Assembly: GCA_963810905.1 (NCBI GenBank)
Contig: CAWEPG010000007.1
Location: 65,824-129,823, forward strand
Source of the DNA: CAWBAT01 sp963810905
Lineage (GTDB): Bacteria; Acidobacteriota; Terriglobia; Versatilivoradales; Versatilivoraceae
Direction: 5' to 3'
DNA: 64,000 nt
Shown here one piece after another: positions 1-8,615 of the stretch (its first letter is position 1; the number at the start of each line of letters is the position of its first letter). The translations under genes were made by a program, and so were the position numbers. The notes under the pieces were generated by a model. It did not search any database and was not told the origin of the DNA. It was given only the letters and a program-made list of their open reading frames with translations.

Positions 1-1032
1 TTGAGACAGGGTGGAGAAAATGGTCTCTAGAGCCTCCTTAATCTCCCCTTTAGTTGAATGATGATAACGGTCAGGGTGAAATTGTTTCGCCAATCCATAA
101 TACGACTTCTTGATCTCATCTGCGCTAGCTGTAGGCTGGACATTGAGAAGTTCGTAATAATTCTTGGACTTGGCGGCATCAAGCATTGAAAATACATCCG
201 ACTTGATCTCGTCGAGTTCCTTCGTGGAAAGCTGGCCCGCTGTGTCTTCCTCTGGGGGCGGTGCCGGTGGCAGCTCTGTGGATCGATAATTTCCTCTTGC
301 AGATGGCGTGGAATTCTGAGAAGTGGTGTGGTTCTGAGTCACAAATTCAACAATCCCAGCCGAGATAAAGCCGTAAAGTGCGCGTTCAGTCTTCTCTAAT
401 CCTAATGGGGAGAGCTGCATGATTTCAGCAATGGAAGTTGAAGAGTCGATCCGACTCAATATGAAGGCTTCCTCAGGCGTTAAGTTGATATCACCCGCCC
501 GTGCTTCCGCTTCTGCGCTCAACCGAATAAGCTGGTTGACTCCTTTCAGCCCGCGATGTATGGCCTCTGGGGAAGTTGTTCGCTGGATTGCTTGAAATAC
601 TAGGTTGGGGATAGGCAACGACAGCCTTTGGCTCTCGTCGAGGAAAATATTTCCTTCCTTGAACTCGAATTGACCGTTTTCCCAATTGAAGATCGAACAA
701 AAGATTTCCTGGGATTGAAGCGCTTGAAACTCTGCGACTTGACTTGCATTGAGAAGTTGCATCTCTACCAGGACTTGGCCCAGCAATTGCCGCGATGGGT
801 CGGTAAGCACTGCGGCGTCAAGATCGGAAGGACTGAGCTTCCCAATCGAGACGAGCCATTCACCCAATTCTTCAGACGGATCTGTGCTCAAGGCACCAGC
901 ATATAACCCTTTATCGAAAAGCAATTCCTTGACGACGGCATGATTGGATACTACGAGTGTGCCAGTCAGCTTTTGGAGATAGATTGCTTTTAATGGCTCG
1001 GTAACAGAGGTGGAACTAATTTCGCCTAACAT
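1..1032 (-). CDS. DUF4388 and DnaJ-type J-domain protein, C-terminus cut by window edge
   Basis: The minus strand is open from 1032 through the window edge at base 1. The first ~110 residues match the DUF4388 pattern (start MLGEISSTSVTEPLKAIYLQ, then short beta-rich turns and an FEFKEG strand). A Pro-rich linker follows, then a J domain near the edge (NYYELLNVQPTASADEIKKS) with the HPD motif in QFHPDRYH. J domains stimulate Hsp70 ATPases; DUF4388 occurs in acidobacterial and myxobacterial signalling proteins. ATG 1032 lacks a clear ribosome site. The frame stays open upstream to a stop near 1160, so a GTG or TTG near 1124 is possible. It is divergent from the epimerase at 1253. Confidence 0.75.
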   Translation of the reverse strand, partial: MLGEISSTSVTEPLKAIYLQKLTGTLVVSNHAVVKELLFDKGLYAGALSTDPSEELGEWLVSIGKLSPSDLDAAVLTDPSRQLLGQVLVEMQLLNASQVAEFQALQSQEIFCSIFNWENGQFEFKEGNIFLDESQRLSLPIPNLVFQAIQRTTSPEAIHRGLKGVNQLIRLSAEAEARAGDINLTPEEAFILSRIDSSTSIAEIMQLSPLGLEKTERALYGFISAGIVEFVTQNHTTSQNSTPSARGNYRSTELPPAPPPEEDTAGQLSTKELDEIKSDVFSMLDAAKSKNYYELLNVQPTASADEIKKSYYGLAKQFHPDRYHHSTKGEIKEALETIFSTLSQ

Positions 1033-1147
1033 ATGGAGTTGACTTTGTTGCTCATGAAAGTTAACCAAGTTAATCAACTGTTTTATCGGCAACTGAGTGT
1101 GCTGGTTTAGTTTAGATCGCACCAAAATTCGGCTGGGGATATTGGAT

Positions 1148-1176
1148 TTGGAATTAATTTATGCTTATGGTCTAAT
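1148..1176 (+). promoter_or_regulatory. candidate sigma70-type promoter for the epimerase gene
   Basis: TTGGAA at 1148-1153 and TCTAAT at 1171-1176 are separated by 17 bases, in an AT-rich divergent intergenic region. The predicted transcript start lies about 70 bases before the epimerase ATG. This rests on pattern match only. Confidence 0.3.
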
Positions 1177-1252
1177 CACCCGTTAATTCATAGAACATCG
1201 TCTATGCGCCAATCAGGGAGACGATACTGTTTATTCAAAGGAGTCAGCAATT

Positions 1253-2194
1253 ATGTCCTTGTATCTGGTCACTGGTGGTGCCGGCTTCATCGGATCTAAT
1301 ATTGTTGAAGAACTGGTCAAGCGAAACGCCAGAGTTCGCGTGTTGGATAATCTCGCCACCGGGAAACGAGAGAACTTGGAACCCTTCAAAGGCAAGGTCG
1401 AATTCTTGGAAGTGGACATTTGTAACCTCAGCGACTTGAAAGTAGCCATGAAAGGGGTGCAGTTTGTATTTCACCAGGCCGCAATCCCTTCTGTTCCAAA
1501 ATCCATTTTGGACCCGATCGCGTCCCACAATGCAGATCTTACGGGTACTTTACATGTTCTTTGGGCTGCCAAACAAGCGGGAGTAAAGCGAGTCATATAT
1601 GCAGGCTCGTCCTCCGCCTATGGCGATAGCCCGATACTCCCCAAACGAGAAGATCTGCCAGCCAAGCCCATTTCTCCGTATGGTTTAATGAAGTACGCTG
1701 GAGAAGAGTATTGTAGGCTGTTTAGCTCGCTTTATGGGCTGGAGACTGTATCGCTTCGTTATTTCAACGTCTTTGGTCCACGGCAAGACCCCTCTTCCCA
1801 ATATTCTGGGGTCTTATCGCGTTTCATTACAGGAATGTTGAGGAGAGAATCGCTAACTATCTTTGGTGACGGTGAGCAGAGCCGGGATTTCACCTACGTG
1901 GCCAATGTGGTCTGGGGAAATCTGCTGGCTTGCCAGGCAGAGGGAGTGGCAGGCAAGATGTATAACATTGCTTGTGGGCGGAGTGTGACACTCAATCAGG
2001 TTGTCAGCAGCTTGACCAAGCTCCTGGGAACAGACATCCCGTCAAACTATGCTCCTCCCCGAGTTGGGGATATCCAGCATTCACTCGCGGATATTTCCCG
2101 AGCAGCGGATGATCTTAAGTATACCCCCCTGGTTGATTTTGATGCCGGCCTGAAATTAACCGTGGAATGGTACCGGAAAAATCTCTCAATTTAA
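1253..2194 (+). CDS. NAD-dependent UDP-sugar 4-epimerase (extended SDR)
   Basis: This 313-aa protein is an extended short-chain dehydrogenase/reductase acting on nucleotide sugars in the cytoplasm. The N-terminal Rossmann motif is TGGAGFIGSN, followed by D31 in a VLDNL segment that favours NAD. The catalytic triad is visible as a Ser in AGSSSAYGD and the YxxxK in SPYGLMKYAGEEY. RYFNVFGPRQDP and GDGEQSRDFTYV are typical of the WbpP/TviC-like UDP-GlcNAc or UDP-GalNAc C4 epimerases. AAGGAG precedes the ATG at good spacing. Substrate is inferred; a UDP-glucose epimerase is possible. It probably feeds surface polysaccharide synthesis, like rfbB-rfbA nearby. Confidence 0.85.
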   Translation: MSLYLVTGGAGFIGSNIVEELVKRNARVRVLDNLATGKRENLEPFKGKVEFLEVDICNLSDLKVAMKGVQFVFHQAAIPSVPKSILDPIASHNADLTGTLHVLWAAKQAGVKRVIYAGSSSAYGDSPILPKREDLPAKPISPYGLMKYAGEEYCRLFSSLYGLETVSLRYFNVFGPRQDPSSQYSGVLSRFITGMLRRESLTIFGDGEQSRDFTYVANVVWGNLLACQAEGVAGKMYNIACGRSVTLNQVVSSLTKLLGTDIPSNYAPPRVGDIQHSLADISRAADDLKYTPLVDFDAGLKLTVEWYRKNLSI

Positions 2195-2336
2195 TGGTAT
2201 TCGGACACCGTTTAAACGCAAGACGAGAGGGCTTGTACGGAGGAACGTTGAAAGCGGCCAGGAACGTCTCATTCAGCGATGGAGAGGGGTTTTCAAAACG
2301 GCCTCTACTTAGACAAAGCGGCCTTCGTGCCCTTGT

Positions 2337-3869
2337 TTAATTTCCTTTTTGGATGAATTCTTGGAAGTCGTTTTCCATTTCAGGGTAAGTGCGCCGAAGG
2401 ACCTGGGATAATGCGGTTTCAAAACTTCCCGCTGCATTCGTGACTTCTAAAAGCTTTCCCACGGTAGATAGCCCGTAGGTTTCGACAAGATATTCGGTAG
2501 CCAGCAATGATTGCTGATAAGCCCAAGCAGCCTGATTAGCAGAAAGCCCCAGAAACGTCCCTTGGAGCTGGGATAGTAAGGGCAGTTTCTGCTGGATCAG
2601 GGCTTGCTTCGCAACCAGGCGAAATTGGTGACTGGAATCCCCGCCGAAGAATTGAGCCAAGCCTTCGTTCAGCCACAATGGGCAATTTCCCCCCGCCTTT
2701 GTTCGGATGAACGAGTGGGTTAATTCATGTTTTAGAATTCTTTGGACGGATGGGTCTACCCGGCTTAGGCCTTTGATTGGGAATCTTATCTTCCCATCAT
2801 TCATTGCCCCCACCCAACCGGGACTCTTGGTGACATCCTGAAAAACCTCGTCTGGATATAGAACCACTACCAGAGTCTCTCTTGGCGAATAATTAAGTGA
2901 TTGTTCGAGTTCCTGATAGGACTGTTCGAGGCTCTTGAGAATGTCTTGATAGAGCATTCGATTGGAATCCTTACCTTCGTAGCGTACGACAAAATGAAGG
3001 CTATTAGACTGTTTGTATTCGTTTTCGGTGCGGTTCTCATTCTCAATTTTTTTCAAGAGCTGATCGACGTCTGGGCGAAATCCAGCGGCAAGAGACATTT
3101 TTAGATATCGGTAGGCAGCCTCATTCTTATCTTGCAAATAGTAGGTCATCCCCAATAGGTAATTAAGCTCCGCTGAGTCTGGGTTCTTCACTCCAAGTTG
3201 GAGCAGGATCGTTTCGGACTGTTTGTATGCTCCCTTCTTTACATAAATAGACGCTTTTAGCAGCCCTGCTTCGAAGCTTTCCGGTTCGAGCTGAAGGTAT
3301 TGGTCGAGCCTCTGTTCTGCGGCATTCCATTCATTTCGACCCCAGTGCCAATTAATCACTTCTACGAGGGCATTCCGATATTGTGCTTGGATTTCGCGGT
3401 CACTCACGTTTTTGCGTGCTTGAGCCTGCAAGGCCTCAAGCAGTTTCAGATTGAGAACGCCTTCCTGAACAACACCGGAGCGGGAGGAGGTTTTTAGAGA
3501 TGGCCCAATTTCAATGGTCTTCTCCAGCACCTCAACTGGGATCGATCGAATCGGGGACTTCGGAGAAGCTTGTCCGGATTGTTCCAGTACAAAGTCGTTA
3601 TTGGGGTCTATCCTTTCAACGAGATCCTTAGAAAAACTATAAACATTCCCATCCTTTTCATAGAAAATTTTCTTTGTATCTTGCCAAGTTCGCGTCGTAG
3701 GAATTATTTTACCGTTTTTCAGAAAAATGACATCTGCAGCGGAGGAAGAGGGTAGGGAAATTTCAATGATGGTCAGGGCAAACGTCAGAAGAAGAATTCG
3801 TGAGAAAAATATCTTTACGACGATTTGAGATTGGGAGGCGCTATTAGTCAAATCAGACTCCTCATTCAC
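2337..3869 (-). CDS. TPR-containing zinc metalloprotease (peptidase-MA-like)
   Basis: This 510-aa exported or membrane-anchored protein has a hydrophobic segment at residues ~17-45. A short beta domain of the 'DVIFLKNGKII' type follows, often seen in acidobacterial TPR proteins. Tetratricopeptide-like helices occupy ~165-280. The C-terminal gluzincin-like domain carries HELTH at 381-385 with a downstream glutamate at E402 (WLNEGLAQFF), giving His, His and Glu zinc ligands and a catalytic Glu382. Substrate is unknown. It is transcribed convergently towards the epimerase and divergently from the receiver/TonB fusion gene. Confidence 0.75.
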   Translation of the reverse strand: MNEESDLTNSASQSQIVVKIFFSRILLLTFALTIIEISLPSSSAADVIFLKNGKIIPTTRTWQDTKKIFYEKDGNVYSFSKDLVERIDPNNDFVLEQSGQASPKSPIRSIPVEVLEKTIEIGPSLKTSSRSGVVQEGVLNLKLLEALQAQARKNVSDREIQAQYRNALVEVINWHWGRNEWNAAEQRLDQYLQLEPESFEAGLLKASIYVKKGAYKQSETILLQLGVKNPDSAELNYLLGMTYYLQDKNEAAYRYLKMSLAAGFRPDVDQLLKKIENENRTENEYKQSNSLHFVVRYEGKDSNRMLYQDILKSLEQSYQELEQSLNYSPRETLVVVLYPDEVFQDVTKSPGWVGAMNDGKIRFPIKGLSRVDPSVQRILKHELTHSFIRTKAGGNCPLWLNEGLAQFFGGDSSHQFRLVAKQALIQQKLPLLSQLQGTFLGLSANQAAWAYQQSLLATEYLVETYGLSTVGKLLEVTNAAGSFETALSQVLRRTYPEMENDFQEFIQKGN

Positions 3870-4012
3870 GGCTGGCGCCCTAATGCAGTTTGTGGGCCTT
3901 ACCCAGACGATCGGTGAATCCAGTCGGTGACTTTAATTTGGTTCATCTCCCTGTTGTGGAAGCAATTTATGATAATATCCTGAGTAGTTAAAGGGATGAG
4001 GTAAATAATGCT

Positions 4013-5479
4013 ATGGCCGGGCGTATTTTATTCATTGATCAGTTGGATAACGAACTCATGGACCTTAAGCTGAACCTGGAGGCAGTAGGCATTCAGGTTA
4101 CCGTCCAACCAAATCCCAAGCAAGCTATCGATGACGCAAAAGTAAAGGTTCCTGATTTGGTCGTAATTGAGGTTCTGACCCGGCCTGTTGGAGGGCTCGA
4201 ATTTGCCTCCACAATTACCCTTGGGAAGCATGGTTTTAGAGCGCCAGTAATTTTTTATACGGCATTCTACCGCGATGAGCGAGCTCGCCGGGATATTAAT
4301 GAAAAATATGGGGCTCTCCATTATTTTGTGAAGCCTTTTCAGCGTGAAGCTCTGAGAAAAGCGATCTTCAGTGTGCTCGAGCAATCGAGCCATTCTCGTA
4401 GTGAAACCCAGTCGCGAAGTCGGACAAATGCTCCCGAGGAAGTTCTGCCTTTCAAACCGGTCAACGAGAAGAAAGCAGTAACACAGAAACCCATTTCAGA
4501 GCCAGCCACTGCCCAACAAGCATTAATTGTTCAATCACCTTCGCCTGAACCGCCCCCCCTGGCAAATGTGTCGACTTCGCTTGAACCTATCAAGAAAGAG
4601 CCCGAAGTTGAGGATCAATTGAAGGCTGAGGCTCCGGCCGCCCCAGTTAAAGTCACAACCCTCAAGATGTATCCAAAATCCCCGAAAGTATGGGCAGAGG
4701 ACGAAAAGCCGAAAATTCAAACTCCTCCCGCGCCCGGAAAGCTCAAACTCGGTGCGCCTTTGCGGGTAGATCCTAAAGTTTCCCCAAAACCAAAGGGTGC
4801 GGGAACGCGAACCGCGTTACCCGCGCGACCCGTCAAAAAAATGAATTTGAATTGGGCAATGCTGGCCTTCCTCATTTTCGTCTCTTTCGCGGTTTTGTCC
4901 TGGATATGGTATCGGTATGGGCATTCATCACAGAACTTAGGCAACGATCCTACTTTCGAATCGAATGGATCCAGTTCTTCAGATTTCCCTCCCTCGAACT
5001 CAACCCTGGCCGCTACCGAGAGTAGTCGTGAGAATGACCCAATGGTTCATGAATCGGCCGCTGAAAATTCCACGAAGTCTCCTTCTGCGGCCCCTGCACA
5101 AGTAGAGAACCCACCAAAACTCCCATCGGAACCCAGTAAGGAAACACCTGGTCAGAACGCGACCCTCTCGCCAAGACCAGAGTTAGTTGTTTCGGACTTG
5201 TCAATTTCGATCCGTGAGCCTCAACTCGTGCATATGAAGAAGGTTGCGCTGTCGGATGAGGATCTTGGAGAAATGGGTGGGGAAACCTCCGTCGTTCGGG
5301 TTGTCATCGATGGAAAAGGCAAAGTTAGGGAGGTCACCCAGCTCAAGAAAAATATAGTGGGAGCATCCTTGCCGCAGGTTGTCCTGGATTCGATTTGGGA
5401 TTGGGAGTTTAGACCTGTGGTTAAACGGGAAAGTCAATTCTTTCTTAAACACTACAGTTTTAGAGTTGCTCATCCCTGA
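4013..5479 (+). CDS. degenerate receiver domain - membrane helix - TonB-like C-terminal domain fusion
   Basis: This 488-aa protein has an unusual architecture. Residues 1-122 form a CheY-like receiver: D9, T83 and K107 (YFVKPF) are in place, but the phospho-acceptor position is Glu53 (PDLVVIEVL), and the usual acidic pair is D9-Q10. A Pro/Lys/Ala-rich linker spans ~123-275. One membrane helix (WAMLAFLIFVSFAVLSWIWY) lies at 281-300. A Ser/Pro-rich presumed periplasmic linker precedes a TonB_C-like domain at ~400-488 (VVRVVIDGKGKVREV, then DSIWDWEFRPVV). GGGATGAGGT lies ahead of ATG 4013. The design suggests a cytosolic pseudo-receiver coupled to a periplasmic energy-transducer-type domain. Domain calls are from reading, not from a search. 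Confidence 0.75.
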   Translation: MAGRILFIDQLDNELMDLKLNLEAVGIQVTVQPNPKQAIDDAKVKVPDLVVIEVLTRPVGGLEFASTITLGKHGFRAPVIFYTAFYRDERARRDINEKYGALHYFVKPFQREALRKAIFSVLEQSSHSRSETQSRSRTNAPEEVLPFKPVNEKKAVTQKPISEPATAQQALIVQSPSPEPPPLANVSTSLEPIKKEPEVEDQLKAEAPAAPVKVTTLKMYPKSPKVWAEDEKPKIQTPPAPGKLKLGAPLRVDPKVSPKPKGAGTRTALPARPVKKMNLNWAMLAFLIFVSFAVLSWIWYRYGHSSQNLGNDPTFESNGSSSSDFPPSNSTLAATESSRENDPMVHESAAENSTKSPSAAPAQVENPPKLPSEPSKETPGQNATLSPRPELVVSDLSISIREPQLVHMKKVALSDEDLGEMGGETSVVRVVIDGKGKVREVTQLKKNIVGASLPQVVLDSIWDWEFRPVVKRESQFFLKHYSFRVAHP

Positions 5480-5585
5480 CCCAAGAAAAATTTGCTAGCT
5501 TTTGCCTCCAATCTATTCAATTGACTATACTTTTGTCCGTCGAGGCCGATAAAACTGGCGAGGGCCTTGCGAGCAATCTTCCATT

Positions 5586-6416
5586 ATGAAAAAAACCTTC
5601 GTTGCTATTCTGCTTGGTTGGCTCATCGCTGCTTCTTCGATCTGGGCAGAACAATCGCCTTCCCAAAGTAAGATTACCCCTCCGGTCGACACGGACATGT
5701 CTATAGATCGCTCTGCCTTCCAGGCAGATTTTGAGCAGGTATGGCAGACTTTGCTTGATTTACTTACGGAATATGGGTTCAAGTTTCAAATTCGAGACAA
5801 GTCTCAAGGGCGGCTGGAAACGGATTATGTCGTCTTTTCACGTAGCCCTCATTTCTCAAAAATCAGCACTGGGATTAAAACGTTCGCTAAACCGCCTCGA
5901 ACATTTTTGAAGAAGTGGGATGACGGGAAAATGAAGGTTTTTGCAGCAGTCACGAAAACGTCCAATGGATCCACTCAAATTTTCTTGCGCCCAGAATTAT
6001 ATGGATTTGCAAGTACTCGCTCGGATGACTCATCCGTCACAGGAGATTGGCGGCAATGCCAATCCAATGGTAAGTTTGAGTTTGAAGTGTTCAATGAAAT
6101 GGCAACCCGATTGCAGAAGAAATCGATGCCATTGGACCATGAAGAATCGACCGCGAAGCCTTCTGAAGAGGCGTCTGAGGCACCATCTACAGCCGCAGTC
6201 GGGGAAACGAGTAACGTTCTCATAAACTCGGTGCCTGAAGGTGCCGAGATCCTCTTGAATAATGAACTGATAGGGATGACGCCCTCTCGGTTGATTTTAA
6301 AGCCCGGAAAATATCAAGTCATTCTACGAAAGAGTCGTTACAAAAAGTACATTCGTCAGTTCGTTGTCATTCAAGGGAGTGATCTCACGATTAGTGTTGA
6401 GTTGAAGGAAAATTGA
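5586..6416 (+). CDS. exported PEGA-domain protein
   Basis: This 276-aa protein has a signal peptide (MKKTFVAILLGWLIAASS, cleavage near WA-EQ). Residues ~45-180 form an alpha/beta domain distantly like the BamC/NlpB-type repeat (FEQVWQTLLDLLTEYGF, RLETDYV). The C-terminal PEGA domain at ~210-276 is clear (INSVPEGAEILLNNELIGMT, then LKPGKYQVILRK). PEGA domains are surface or periplasmic beta modules with no enzymatic role. It lies about 106 bases after the receiver/TonB fusion on the same strand, so both may serve the envelope. No specific function can be assigned. Confidence 0.7.
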   Translation: MKKTFVAILLGWLIAASSIWAEQSPSQSKITPPVDTDMSIDRSAFQADFEQVWQTLLDLLTEYGFKFQIRDKSQGRLETDYVVFSRSPHFSKISTGIKTFAKPPRTFLKKWDDGKMKVFAAVTKTSNGSTQIFLRPELYGFASTRSDDSSVTGDWRQCQSNGKFEFEVFNEMATRLQKKSMPLDHEESTAKPSEEASEAPSTAAVGETSNVLINSVPEGAEILLNNELIGMTPSRLILKPGKYQVILRKSRYKKYIRQFVVIQGSDLTISVELKEN

Positions 6417-6599
6417 TTCGGCAAGTAGACGTTTTTGAAGAGTCAAACGAGCTCTTTCCTTTTGCATTCTCTTGATCCTCCCATGCTAGACAGGCCGGCA
6501 GGCTCCTGGCCAGCTTCATTTGAAAAATTCGAATCACTTTTCTGGGGCATACACTTCGCGGAGCGCTGAGAAAAGTAAGGTGACCGAGAGGGAGATGTA

Positions 6600-7697
6600 A
6601 TGCAATCAGTCGTCGTGACGGGGGGAGCGGGCTTCATCGGTTGCAATTTCGTGCGGACGGTTCTCAAGCGGACCGAGGCGAGGGTCGTCGTGCTTGACAA
6701 ATTGACGTATGCCGGAAGTCTTCACAATTTAGAAGATGTATTAACCCATCCCCGATTTGTCTTTGTGAAAGGGGACATCACAGATTGTGTCGTGGTTGAA
6801 AGTATCCTAAATAAGCATCATCCGGATTGTGTGATCAATTTTGCTGCAGAAACTCACGTCGATCGATCGATTGATGATCCACGCCCATTTGTCATAACGA
6901 ACGTTTTGGGGACATCAGAACTCCTTGAAATGACGAGAATGTATTGGAAAAGTCTCCAGCCATCAAATCGTGCCAAGTTTCGGTTTGTCCAAGTCTCAAC
7001 GGACGAAGTTTATGGTGCCTTGGGTGATACGGGTTTATTCTCTGAAACAACCCCTTATTCTCCTAATTCGCCCTATGCTGCTTCAAAAGCATCGGCAGAC
7101 CACCTTGCCAGGGCTTATTACGAAACTTATGGATTGCCAGTCACCATTTCAAATTGCTCCAACAATTTTGGACCTTATCAGTTTCCAGAAAAGTTATTCC
7201 CGTTAACACTCTTAAATGCCTTGGAAGGAAAACCGTTGCCGATCTATGGGGATGGCGGGAACGTCCGAGACTGGCTCTACGTGGAAGATCACTGCCGGGG
7301 CCTCTTGACAATCGTCGAGAGCGGAAAGGCAGGAGAGAAGTATAACATCGGAGGGAACAACGAGCGGATGAACCTGGAGATCGTGGACCGTATCTGCGCT
7401 GCCCTGGAAGAGATTCAGCCGGCTAGAGACAATCCGGCTCTACGCTCAAAAGGTATCCCCAGCTATACTTCATTGAAGACTTTTGTTCAAGACCGGCCTG
7501 GTCATGATCGTCGTTACGCAATCGATGGGCGAAAAATTCGAAATGAGCTGGGATGGGCTCCTCTCTACGATTTTGAAACAGGAGTTACTAGGACAGTGCA
7601 TTGGTACTGTGAGAACCGAGAATGGTGCCAAAAGATACAGGCGGGAAAGCATTCACGGGAGCGCCTGGGACTGCCAAAGGAGGAACCGGTTCGATGA
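6600..7697 (+). CDS. rfbB: dTDP-glucose 4,6-dehydratase
   Basis: This 365-aa extended SDR converts dTDP-glucose to dTDP-4-keto-6-deoxyglucose, the second step of dTDP-deoxysugar synthesis in the cytoplasm. It shows the NAD motif TGGAGFIGCNF, LDKLTYAGSLHNL, the substrate loop AAETHVDRSIDDP, catalytic STDEVYG, the YxxxK in SPYAASKASADH, NCSNNFGPYQFPEK, GDGGNVRDWLYVEDH and RPGHDRRYAID. All are typical of RfbB/RmlB. GAGGGAG precedes the ATG. It overlaps rfbA by four bases (ATGA), so the two are co-translated. Confidence 0.95.
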   Translation: MQSVVVTGGAGFIGCNFVRTVLKRTEARVVVLDKLTYAGSLHNLEDVLTHPRFVFVKGDITDCVVVESILNKHHPDCVINFAAETHVDRSIDDPRPFVITNVLGTSELLEMTRMYWKSLQPSNRAKFRFVQVSTDEVYGALGDTGLFSETTPYSPNSPYAASKASADHLARAYYETYGLPVTISNCSNNFGPYQFPEKLFPLTLLNALEGKPLPIYGDGGNVRDWLYVEDHCRGLLTIVESGKAGEKYNIGGNNERMNLEIVDRICAALEEIQPARDNPALRSKGIPSYTSLKTFVQDRPGHDRRYAIDGRKIRNELGWAPLYDFETGVTRTVHWYCENREWCQKIQAGKHSRERLGLPKEEPVR

Positions 7698-8575
7698 AGG
7701 GAATCATCCTGGCAGGGGGCTCCGGAACAAGGCTTGGTCCCTTGACGAAGGCAATCAGTAAACAACTCATCCCAATTTACGACAAACCCATGATCTATTA
7801 TCCTCTATCGACCCTCATGTTGGCCGGAGTCCGAGAAATTTTGATTATCTCGACCCCCCGTGATTTGCCCATATTTCGAGAACTGCTGGGAGACGGCGTG
7901 AGATTGGGCTTGAGCATTCACTATGCGACTCAGGCGAACCCGGAAGGTATCGCCCAAGCATTCCTGATCGGACGGGAATTTATCGGAAACGATCGCGTGG
8001 CCCTGATCCTTGGAGATAACATTTTTTATGGTCATGGGTTGCCACGATATTTGAGGAATGCAGTCGAGCGGGGAGATGGGGCAACGATCTTTGCCTATCA
8101 GGTGAGCGATCCGGAAAGATATGGCGTCGTCGAATTTGATGCCCATGGGATCCCCGTGGGCCTTCGGGAAAAGCCCGCCAAGCCCCGCTCACGCTTTGCG
8201 GTGACGGGCCTATATTTTTATGATAATCAGGTAGTCGATATCGCGGCCAAATTGAAACCCTCGGCGCGGGGGGAATTAGAGATCACGGACGTGAATCTAG
8301 CCTATTTGGAAGCTTCAGCCTTGTACGTTGAAAAATTTGGGCGCGGGATTGCCTGGCTAGATACCGGAACTCAAGAGTCGCTCTTACAAGCATCAAACTT
8401 CATCCAGGCTCTTCAAGAGCGTCAGGGTCTCATGGTCGCTTGTCTGGAAGAGATTGCCTTTTTGCAGGGATACATTACCGCAGACAAGGTTGTCCAGATT
8501 GCTGAAAATATGAAAGGCAGTAGTTACGGAAAATACCTGCTTAGGATGCTGGATCCGGAAGGAGCGACCCCTTAA
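7694..8575 (+). CDS. rfbA: glucose-1-phosphate thymidylyltransferase
   Basis: The 293-aa enzyme makes dTDP-glucose from glucose-1-phosphate and dTTP, the first committed step of dTDP-rhamnose-type sugar synthesis. The N-terminal signature is GIILAGGSGTRLGPLTKAIS, followed by KQLIPIYDKPMIYYPLSTLM. LILGDNIFYGHG and SFRVTGLYFYD-like segments (here FAVTGLYFYD) follow, with GIAWLDTGT near the end. I chose ATG 7694 because AGGAGG lies just upstream and it gives the family length. A longer in-frame start at 7622 would run into rfbB. No rfbC or rfbD is beside it. Confidence 0.95.
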   Translation: MKGIILAGGSGTRLGPLTKAISKQLIPIYDKPMIYYPLSTLMLAGVREILIISTPRDLPIFRELLGDGVRLGLSIHYATQANPEGIAQAFLIGREFIGNDRVALILGDNIFYGHGLPRYLRNAVERGDGATIFAYQVSDPERYGVVEFDAHGIPVGLREKPAKPRSRFAVTGLYFYDNQVVDIAAKLKPSARGELEITDVNLAYLEASALYVEKFGRGIAWLDTGTQESLLQASNFIQALQERQGLMVACLEEIAFLQGYITADKVVQIAENMKGSSYGKYLLRMLDPEGATP

Positions 8576-8615
8576 ATCTTGGAAATTGAGGGTGGCACGA
8601 GAGCACCTAGTTAAA

